Shown: positions 62,390 through 64,000 of the stretch, piece by piece
Numbering within the stretch: position 1 is the stretch's first letter
How the letters are laid out: every line of letters begins with the position of its first letter
Assembly: GCA_000507305.1 (NCBI GenBank)
Contig: DF239169.1
Coordinates: 225,406-289,405 of the forward strand
Origin: Breviolum minutum Mf 1.05b.01
Lineage: Eukaryota > Sar > Dinophyceae > Suessiales > Symbiodiniaceae
DNA: 64,000 nt
Reading direction: 5' to 3'
Translations under genes and position numbers: made by a program
Notes under the pieces: model-generated
The model's input: only the letters and a program-made list of their open reading frames with translations
What the model was told of the DNA's origin: nothing
Database searches by the model: none

Positions 62390-63170
62390 GATGTCTTGAC
62401 TCAGTAACTTACCATTAAACATTCGCAAGTAACAAAAAGCTGGTAGGTAGTCTTCCAAACAGATACAAATACAGCCATTGTTTCTTGCAAGTAACCATTT
62501 CAATTATTCTTGGACAGGTTCATGTGATTCTCCAAAACCCGTGCTGGATGTTGGTCAAGGGCACCACCTGAGAGTATGAGTATTTGGATGAATAGATCAA
62601 ACTTGACTTTGAGAGTTTTTTTGAAATGTAACACGGTTGTGTACTTGTGAGCAGGAAGGTTGTGAATCTCCTAGAATGACACTTGGAGTAGTTGACCTCA
62701 TATACTCCGGCTGTAAATAGCTTAATATGTCACTACGGACTTCTTTTGTTCACTGGGACAATGGTGAACATGTCCTCTTAAAACACTTGTTTGCAGTGCC
62801 TCTTACAAAGATAGGTCATGATGTTGTTTTATGGCTTCGACATCAAATGTGATAGAGGGCCAGGGAGCTATTTGACTACACATTTGTACTTTGGCCTGCT
62901 ATTCAATGATCAAGTATATAGTACATAGTATATAGTATATAGTTTTTACATATAGACATACGTACATTAAGTATATGATTATGCAGTACATATTGTCCAT
63001 GACTATATCTACGTCCATATTTTCTGAAAAGCAGTTTTACTACTTGCCACTCTTGGCAGATGTTTAGCCAATTTCCAGCTGGACGGTTCAATCTCTCGCC
63101 ATATTTTCGTGACAATCATATCAACCAGTACCAGTTTGGCATACCATTCTGTTTGATGATGTACCGTCTA

Positions 63171-63280
63171 TATACTCCATGGTCAAAGTACATGGCACAG
63201 TCCCTAAAAGGTAGGTAAGTTAGGGCTTATATAAACCAATACATGGCAACTGTGCCATCTACTTTTACCCTGGTGTACAA
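63171..63280. repeat. Inverted-repeat element, family B
   Basis: Arms catggtcaaagtacatggca and a partner ending tgtgccatctacttttaccc tggtgta; same centre as the copy at 27631. Confidence 0.7.
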
Positions 63281-64000
63281 GAAGGCTTCATCTTCATTCG
63301 GCACCCACCAAAGCCACGTTGACAGATGTGTACAGTGACAGCTCAAACAGTTCCAGCGGTGCGGATCCGGGTGATGAATCTACTGGGAAAGCGGTTCTCT
63401 GAACAGATGGGTTGACAAATGCAACATGTACAGTGTTTTGTACATAATCTTAGATATTTTTGCGAGCTTTCAATACCTTTCTGGCGGCTTTGATTTCAGG
63501 GTTCCAAACATTTGGTGAAGAGACTCGAATCGATCAATCAGCCAGTCATTGGACGTCCAGAAGTGTTTTTTTTCCATATCCAGCTGGGTATGCAAATGTC
63601 AGAAACAATGTGGTCTTCAATCTCCTTCATTTTCAAGGCCAACTAAGAGTTGCCATTTCAAGAGATTGGCAAAGGAAGCATGCACCTCAACTACTACGAA
63701 CATCTATCAGATGGATTTATGTCCAAACCTTTTGAGGTTGGTAATGTTTCCATTATTTACAAAGTTTTTACATAGATATAATGATCCAAGTTGTTCAAAA
63801 AGTTTTTTTTGATACTATACCAGATATACCACTTGTTTCCCAGGTGTCTTACACATATGAAATATATACATATTGAAAATATATAGTTAAATTATATATA
63901 TCCTATGTTTTTCCTTTATATATATATGGGATCGGGGCGATTTCCGGGCCCCATGGAGCTGCTGCGTCAGCAACTTGTTAGGGTAAGTAAGACAAGATGA

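Larger units (their letters stand above)
60944..64000 (+). other. Expected ABCC ATPase-domain region; domain motifs not found
   Basis: No G..G.GK[ST] codon run is visible on plus. Contains repeats at 61101 and 63171, the island at 62222 and a 91-codon plus ORF at 63460-63735 in which YANVRNNVVFN recalls the tvR.Nv.F segment after the Q loop, without the glutamine. Confidence 0.3.

Noticed and set aside
63301..63410. GDESTGKA as a possible Walker A
   Set aside because: The Ser/Thr after GK is replaced by Ala, the frame stops three codons later, and no ABC context surrounds it.
1..64000. CRISPR arrays, tRNA genes, bacterial operons
   Set aside because: No regularly spaced direct repeats, no T-loop/D-loop pairs, no long contiguous coding runs were seen on either strand.

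Overview
The window looks like nuclear DNA of a dinoflagellate, most likely a Symbiodiniaceae relative. Four things point there. Coding sequence is cut into very short exons (23-104 bp). Several introns appear to start with GC or GA instead of GT, with introns ending AG. Short terminal-inverted-repeat elements are very dense, including one that translates to the GVSENGGTPK-type peptide that recurs in Symbiodiniaceae gene models. There is also a degenerate copy of the dinoflagellate spliced leader. Bacterial operons, Shine-Dalgarno-type spacing, tRNA genes and CRISPR arrays are absent. The computed open reading frames (60-170 codons, all six frames) are about as numerous as chance predicts at this base composition, so they are mostly not genes.

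Layout. Positions 1-28.5 kb: no gene identified by homology; hairpin repeats, TA and trinucleotide tracts, and isolated exon-like islands. 28.5-35.7 kb: plus-strand exons of a probable bestrophin-family anion channel, recognised by an ELENPFGLDANDLPL motif. 36-42.5 kb: repeats and a few well-bounded candidate exons. 42.7-60.9 kb: the main gene, on the plus strand, an ABC transporter of subfamily C (MRP type). I assembled 17 exons (1,027 nt, about 342 codons) in one continuous frame. They run from the first helices of the first transmembrane domain through the coupling-helix region and the R..EL helix to the start of the first nucleotide-binding domain. Spacing between family landmarks agrees with human ABCC1/ABCC4 to within a few residues, and to the residue in two places. 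Walker A, the LSGGQ signature and Walker B were not found; they should lie beyond 64 kb or in exons I could not recognise. One intron of this gene is about 8.9 kb (47.9-56.8 kb) and holds repeats and an 87-codon ORF of unknown nature.

Both recognised genes encode membrane transport proteins on the same strand, as expected of the unidirectional gene blocks of dinoflagellates. Nothing in the sequence shows that they work together. Splice sites were placed by eye from reading frame, AG/G(T,C,A) borders and family spacing. Treat exon edges as provisional, and the low-confidence exon islands as candidates only.
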